The notes under the pieces are model-generated. The model was not told where the DNA came from and made no database searches. It was given only the letters and a program-made list of their open reading frames with translations. From assembly GCF_009728735.1 (NCBI RefSeq), contig NZ_CP024636.1, positions 3,413,387 through 3,477,386 on the forward strand: a DNA stretch of 64,000 bases, given 5' to 3'. Positions 59,517-64,000 of the stretch are shown here, piece by piece. The stretch is from Pantoea phytobeneficialis. GTDB lineage: Bacteria > Pseudomonadota > Gammaproteobacteria > Enterobacterales > Enterobacteriaceae. Both the position numbers and the translations under genes were made by a program. Within the stretch, counting starts at the first letter, position 1, and every line of letters begins with the position of its first letter.

Positions 59517-62123
59517 ATGTCAGAAATCAGCCGAGCCGTGTTATTCGGTAAACTGGACACGCTGTTATTTACCTCGCTGGAAAGCGCCACCGCCTTTTGC
59601 AAGCTGCGCGGCAACCCGTATGTCGAGTTGGTGCACTGGCTGCATCAACTGATGCAGCAGCAGGACGGTGACTTACAGCAGGTGATCAGTCATTTTTCAC
59701 TGGATGAAAACGCGCTGACGCGGGATATCGTGGCGGCGCTCGACCGCCTGCCACGCGGCGCAAGTGCCGTCTCCGATCTCGCCGAACACATCGACAGCGC
59801 CGTGGAGCGCGCCTGGGTGTATGCCTCGCTCAAATATGCGGCCAGCCGCATTCGTGGCGGCCACCTGTTAATCGGCATGCTCAAGACCTACAGCCTTGCC
59901 AGCGTGCTGAAAGGTATTTCATCTCAGTTTTCACGCATTAACGTCGATGTCCTGCTGGATCAATTCGAGACTTTACTCGGTCACAGCAAAGAGGCGCAGC
60001 AGGCGCTGACGCAGCCGGATGTCGCCGCCGCTCCGGCAGCAGCAGGCAGCAGCACCCTGGCGCAATACGCGCAGGACCTTACCGCGCGTGCGCGTGATGG
60101 CCGTATCGATCCGGTGACGGGACGCGATGAAGAGATCCGCCAGATGGTGGATATCCTGATGCGTCGCCGCCAGAACAATCCCTTGCTGACCGGTGAAGCC
60201 GGTGTCGGCAAGACGGCGGTGGTAGAAGGGCTGGCCCTGCGCATTGCCGCCGGTGATGTGCCTGCGCCGCTGCGCGATGTGCAACTCTGGCTGCTGGATA
60301 TCGGCATGTTGCAGGCCGGGGCCGGGATGAAGGGCGAGTTTGAAGCGCGCCTGCAAGCGTTGATCAACGAAGTGCAATCCAGTCCCACCCCTGTTGTGTT
60401 GTTTGTGGATGAAATCCACACCCTGATTGGTGCCGGTGGGCAGCAGGGGACCGGCGACGCGGCGAACCTGCTGAAACCGGCACTGGCTCGTGGTCAGTTG
60501 CGTACCATCGGTGCCACCACCTGGGCAGAATATAAAAAATACATTGAGAAGGATCCGGCACTGACGCGCCGTTTCCAGACGGTGCAGGTGCAGGAGCCGG
60601 ATGAGGCCAAAGCCATTCAGATGCTGCGCAGCACCGTCAGTGCGCTGGAAAAACATCATCAGGTGTTGCTGCTGGATGAAGCGGTCAGCGCCGCAGTCAA
60701 ACTGTCGCATCGTTACATTCCGGCGCGGCAGTTACCGGATAAAGCGGTCGCGCTGCTCGATACCGCCTGTGCGCGGGTGGCGGTCAGCCAGGGGGCGCAA
60801 CCTGCGGCGCTGGAAGATTGTTTACATCGTCTGGCGGCGCTCGACATTGAAGCAGAAATCGCCGGGCGCGAGGCCAAAGTGGGGCTGGGAGCACCTGATC
60901 GCCAGCAGGAGATTGCCCGGCAGCAGGCTGCACTGTGCGCCACGCGTGATGCGCTGACAGCGCGCTGGCAGCAGGAGCGGGCGCTGGTGGATCAACTTAT
61001 CGCATTGCGCGCACGTTGCGTCAGTGAAGATGATACGGCGCTGCGCAGCGAACTGGACGCCACCCGGCAGCAGTTACATGACCTGCAAGGCGAAGAACCG
61101 CTGCTGTTTGCCGCGGTGGATGCCAGCGTGGTCGCCGCCGTGGTCGCCGACTGGACCGGCATCCCGCTGGGGCGCATGGTGAAGAACGAAATCGATGCGG
61201 TGCTGAATCTGGCCGATACCCTGAACCAACGGGTCATTGGTCAGCGTCATGGGCTGGATCTGATTGCGAAACGGGTTCGCACCTCACGCGCGCGGCTGGA
61301 CAACCCCAATAAACCGGTTGGCGTATTTATGTTGTGCGGCCCTTCTGGCGTAGGGAAAACCGAAACCGCGCTGGCGCTGGCCGAGTCGTTGTATGGCGGC
61401 GAGCAGAACATCATCACCATCAACATGAGCGAATTCCAGGAAGCGCACACCGTCTCGACGCTGAAGGGCGCACCGCCGGGCTATGTTGGCTATGGTGAAG
61501 GTGGCGTGCTAACCGAAGCGGTGCGGCGTCGGCCATACAGCGTGGTGCTGCTGGATGAAATCGAGAAAGCTCACCCGGATGTGCATGAGTTGTTCTTCCA
61601 GGTGTTCGACAAAGGCTGGATGGAAGATGGCGAAGGACGCCATATCGATTTCCGTAACACCATTATCATCCTGACTTCCAATGTCGGTACGCAGTTGATC
61701 AGCGCGCTGTGCGCCGATCCCGAACTGCTGCCGGAGCCGGATGCACTCAGCACCGCACTGCGCAAGCCATTGCTGGAGGTATTCCCTCCGGCGCTGCTCG
61801 GACGCCTGCTGGTGGTGCCGTACTACCCATTAAGCGATGCGATGCTGGCGCAAATCGTCCGGTTACAACTGGCACGCATCGTGCGCCGTCTGGAGGAGAA
61901 CCACGGTATCGCGGCAGACATCGACGATGCCGTGGTCAGCCAGATCGTGCAGCGTTGCACCGAGGTGGAATCCGGCGGCCGTATGGTCGATGCCATTCTC
62001 ACCAATACCCTGTTGCCGCAAATGAGTCAGATGCTGCTCAGCGCCCATGCCCGCGATGAACGTTATCGCCGGGTACAGGTGCGAGCCGAGCAGGGCGAGT
62101 TTGTTTGCCAGTTTGCTGTCTAA
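59517..62123 (+). CDS. clpV: T6SS sheath-recycling ATPase ClpV (TssH)
   Basis: An 868-residue AAA+ disaggregase of the ClpB class. The N-terminal domain (1-160) is followed by AAA1 with Walker A GEAGVGKT (226-233) and FVDEIHTLIGAGG, a middle coiled-coil-like region (about 420-540), and AAA2 with Walker A GPSGVGKT (608-615), LLDEIEKAH and pore-loop-type GYVGYGEGG. It extracts TssC from contracted sheaths using ATP. Length and the N-domain separate it from housekeeping ClpB. It is followed by the kinase gene. Confidence 0.95.
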   Translation: MSEISRAVLFGKLDTLLFTSLESATAFCKLRGNPYVELVHWLHQLMQQQDGDLQQVISHFSLDENALTRDIVAALDRLPRGASAVSDLAEHIDSAVERAWVYASLKYAASRIRGGHLLIGMLKTYSLASVLKGISSQFSRINVDVLLDQFETLLGHSKEAQQALTQPDVAAAPAAAGSSTLAQYAQDLTARARDGRIDPVTGRDEEIRQMVDILMRRRQNNPLLTGEAGVGKTAVVEGLALRIAAGDVPAPLRDVQLWLLDIGMLQAGAGMKGEFEARLQALINEVQSSPTPVVLFVDEIHTLIGAGGQQGTGDAANLLKPALARGQLRTIGATTWAEYKKYIEKDPALTRRFQTVQVQEPDEAKAIQMLRSTVSALEKHHQVLLLDEAVSAAVKLSHRYIPARQLPDKAVALLDTACARVAVSQGAQPAALEDCLHRLAALDIEAEIAGREAKVGLGAPDRQQEIARQQAALCATRDALTARWQQERALVDQLIALRARCVSEDDTALRSELDATRQQLHDLQGEEPLLFAAVDASVVAAVVADWTGIPLGRMVKNEIDAVLNLADTLNQRVIGQRHGLDLIAKRVRTSRARLDNPNKPVGVFMLCGPSGVGKTETALALAESLYGGEQNIITINMSEFQEAHTVSTLKGAPPGYVGYGEGGVLTEAVRRRPYSVVLLDEIEKAHPDVHELFFQVFDKGWMEDGEGRHIDFRNTIIILTSNVGTQLISALCADPELLPEPDALSTALRKPLLEVFPPALLGRLLVVPYYPLSDAMLAQIVRLQLARIVRRLEENHGIAADIDDAVVSQIVQRCTEVESGGRMVDAILTNTLLPQMSQMLLSAHARDERYRRVQVRAEQGEFVCQFAV

Positions 62124-62152
62124 AGCCGTTCGTTATCAGAGAGTTTTCGTCT

Positions 62153-63595
62153 ATGTCGGAACACGATAATCACCTCAATGTCCCCAACGCATTGCCCCTG
62201 GGTTACCGGTTTAATGAGTTCGAGATCAAAGAAGTCATCGGCGGTGGCGGCTTTGGCATTGTCTATCGCGCCTGGGATCATCAGCTGGAGCGCGATATCG
62301 CCATCAAAGAGTTTATGCCTGCCTCGCTGGCGGTGCGCAGCGAAGGGTTAAACCTGGTGCTACGCAGCGAACGTTTTAGCAAAACCTTCCATGCCGGGTT
62401 GAACAGTTTTATTCAGGAAGCTCGCCTGCTGGCGCGTTTTAATCATCCCAACCTGTTACATGTCCTGCGCTTTTGGGTGCAGAACGACACCGCCTACATG
62501 GGGACGGCGTTTTACAGCGGCACCACGCTGTCAACGCTGCGTGCGCGCAATCCGCAGCAGATTGACGAAGCCTGGATTCGCCGCCTGTTACCGCCGTTGC
62601 TTGGGGCGATTAAAACCATTCACGAGGCGGGTTATCTGCACCGCGATATCTCACTGGACAACATCCAGATCCAGAGCAACGGTGAACCGGTGCTGCTCGA
62701 TTTTGGCTCGGCACGGAAAACCATCGGCAACCTGTCCGATGAAAGCGAAACCATGCTGCGTCCCGGCTTTGCGCCGATTGAACAGTACAGCGATAACGAT
62801 GAAAGCGAGCAGGGCGCGTGGACCGATATCTATGCCCTGGGTGCCGTGCTGCATACGTTGATCACCGGCGCACCGCCGCCGGTCAGCGTGGTTCGCAGTA
62901 TCGAAGACAACTATCAGCCACTGGCGCAACGTCGTCCGGTGGGCTACTCCCCGGCGTTGCTGAAAGCGGTCGACAGCGCGCTGGCGCTGAAGGCAGAAGA
63001 TCGCCCGCAAAGCATTGACGCATTTGCCGAGTTAATGGCGCTGCCGGAGCGGGAAGCCGAGCCGGTGCTCGCGGCAAAAATCAGCGGTCCGGGCACCATG
63101 CTGGTGCCGGTGGAGGCGGTGGAAGAAGACGTAGCGGTTTCACCGGTTAAACGTTTAATGCAACACCGCTTCGCGCTGCCAGGCCTGGTCGCTGCGGGTG
63201 TGTTGGTGGGGCTGGGCGTAGGTCTAATGATGGCCGGGGGCAGTGAAGATGCTCCGGTGCAGGCGAACAACACGCCTGTTGCGGCGCCTGTGTCACCGGC
63301 ACCGGTTCCGGCAGAAAAACCGGTTGCTCCGGCACCTGTCCAGACGGCTCAGCGTGAGCCGGAACCGGCCCCTCCTGCGGCACCGGTGGCTCAGGTTTAC
63401 ATTCGCCTGCAACCGGGTGAGCAGGTGCAGGTGAATGGCAAGCCGCAGGCGCTGGTCCCCGCAGCGAATGGCTTTGCGGCACTGCAACTGGCACCGGGAC
63501 ATTACACCTTCGCCATCAGCGGCCATAACGGCGCACGTGCCCAAACGCTCACCATTGGCGCGGAAGGTGTCTGGTTGCTCGATCCTCACAGTTAA
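62153..63595 (+). CDS. T6SS serine/threonine kinase (PpkA-like)
   Basis: A 480-residue membrane-anchored Hanks-type kinase. The cytoplasmic kinase domain (about 20-305) has the glycine loop GGGGFG (30-35), K52 in IAIKE, H163-R-D165 with N170, D183-F-G185, and APIEQYS in the activation region. A transmembrane helix lies at about 341-363, followed by a Pro/Ala-rich linker and a small extracytoplasmic beta domain (about 415-480) that looks like a PEGA-type domain. It should phosphorylate the FHA protein to start T6SS assembly, opposed by PppA. The start at 62153 (MSEHDNH) is preferred over a TTG inside clpV. Confidence 0.88.
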   Translation: MSEHDNHLNVPNALPLGYRFNEFEIKEVIGGGGFGIVYRAWDHQLERDIAIKEFMPASLAVRSEGLNLVLRSERFSKTFHAGLNSFIQEARLLARFNHPNLLHVLRFWVQNDTAYMGTAFYSGTTLSTLRARNPQQIDEAWIRRLLPPLLGAIKTIHEAGYLHRDISLDNIQIQSNGEPVLLDFGSARKTIGNLSDESETMLRPGFAPIEQYSDNDESEQGAWTDIYALGAVLHTLITGAPPPVSVVRSIEDNYQPLAQRRPVGYSPALLKAVDSALALKAEDRPQSIDAFAELMALPEREAEPVLAAKISGPGTMLVPVEAVEEDVAVSPVKRLMQHRFALPGLVAAGVLVGLGVGLMMAGGSEDAPVQANNTPVAAPVSPAPVPAEKPVAPAPVQTAQREPEPAPPAAPVAQVYIRLQPGEQVQVNGKPQALVPAANGFAALQLAPGHYTFAISGHNGARAQTLTIGAEGVWLLDPHS

Positions 63596-63614
63596 TTATT
63601 TCCGGGATTTACTT

Positions 63615-64000
63615 ATGTTCTCACGCATCACCGTCCAGCTGCCCACGGAGGGCCTGCTGTTCTGGAAACTCAGCGGGCGTGAAGCCCTGTCAGAATCATT
63701 TACCCTTCAGGCGGATCTGCTGTCGACCGATGCCCGCATCGATCGTCATGCCCTGTTGGGTAAAGCGGTTACTTTTACGTTGCCGACCCAGAATCTGCTT
63801 ACGCCACGCTATATCAACGGCAAGATCACCCGCGTAGCGGTACGCAGCGAGGAGCTGAACGGCACGCGTTATGCGGTTTATGCGCTGACCGTCGAGCCGG
63901 ACCTGTGGCCGATGAAGCGTGATCGTAACCTGCGTATTTTCCAGAGCCAGACGGTGCCGCAGATCGTGCAGACGTTGTTGAAGGAGTACAACGTCAATGT
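63615..64000 (+). CDS. vgrG: VgrG (TssI) spike protein, 5' part
   Basis: A frame starting ATG at 63615 (MFSRITVQLPTEGLLF) stays open for 128 codons to the window edge. It has the start of the gp27-like domain of VgrG: a beta strand with FWKLSGREALSESF, LLGKAVTFTLP, RYINGKITRV, YALTVEPDLWPM and RIFQSQTVPQIVQTLL, which match the N-terminal half of VgrG spikes. VgrG caps the Hcp tube and carries effectors. The C-terminal end, any evolved effector domain, and cargo genes lie outside the window. Confidence 0.93.
   Translation, partial: MFSRITVQLPTEGLLFWKLSGREALSESFTLQADLLSTDARIDRHALLGKAVTFTLPTQNLLTPRYINGKITRVAVRSEELNGTRYAVYALTVEPDLWPMKRDRNLRIFQSQTVPQIVQTLLKEYNVN

Overview
The window is a chromosomal segment of a gammaproteobacterium in the Pantoea/Erwinia group (Erwiniaceae, Enterobacterales). 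The sbcB, dacD, sbmC, yeeA, yeeX block and the nearby tRNA-Asn are laid out much as in Escherichia coli. The other genes are typical enterobacterial proteins, and the type VI secretion (T6SS) cluster has the Pantoea/Erwinia gene set. The genus is inferred from protein character and gene order only. Codon use is GC-rich almost throughout, with two clear A+T-rich exceptions: the giant gene at 24350-30658 and the hcp/effector/immunity islet near 49.3-51.4 kb.

Layout. (1) 1-5329: an L-threonate/D-erythronate-type catabolic operon (ltnD, otnK, otnC, otnI) with a GntP-family permease, divergent from a DeoR-type regulator of which only the first codons are present. (2) 5339-10409: the conserved block sbcB, dacD, sbmC, yeeA, yeeX. 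(3) 10440-24236: metabolic and regulatory accessory genes. They include a LacI-like repressor without lac genes, ydcF, an aldehyde dehydrogenase/CMD/quinone oxidoreductase operon with a divergent LysR regulator, a PanE-like reductase, a second EF-G gene, a fatty-acid desaturase overlapping a leaderless binding-protein-like gene, an LLM flavin oxidoreductase, and a GST divergent from a GcvA-like regulator. (4) 24350-30809: a 2102-codon orphan gene with a HETGH zinc-protease signature, next to tRNA-Asn. (5) 31153-37221: a Gfo/Idh/MocA oxidoreductase, a tetR/FAD-lactone oxidase/GT8 operon, and a MetN-MetI-type ABC transporter without a binding protein. (6) 37222-38136: a long A+T-rich gap without a convincing gene. 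(7) 38137-64000: a T6SS cluster that runs off the right edge inside vgrG.

The T6SS cluster holds the membrane complex (TssJ, TssL with an OmpA-like domain, TssM), baseplate (TssK, TssE, TssF, TssG, start of VgrG), sheath and tube (TssB, TssC, Hcp), TssA, ClpV, TagJ, and a phosphorylation control set (PpkA-like kinase, PppA phosphatase, FHA protein, TagF). Between hcp and the FHA gene lies an effector/immunity pair: a predicted muramidase (peptidoglycan-binding domain plus pesticin/T4-lysozyme-like domain) followed by a secreted LprI/DUF1311-like protein that probably protects the producer.

The observations most worth following up are: a leader-peptide-plus-terminator arrangement in front of the extra EF-G gene; the muramidase/LprI-like pair between terminator-like hairpins; the giant putative metalloprotease toxin; a hairpin between tetR and the lactone oxidase that joins the tetR stop codon to the next gene's ribosome binding site; and a dispersed palindromic repeat that serves as a terminator at one site.
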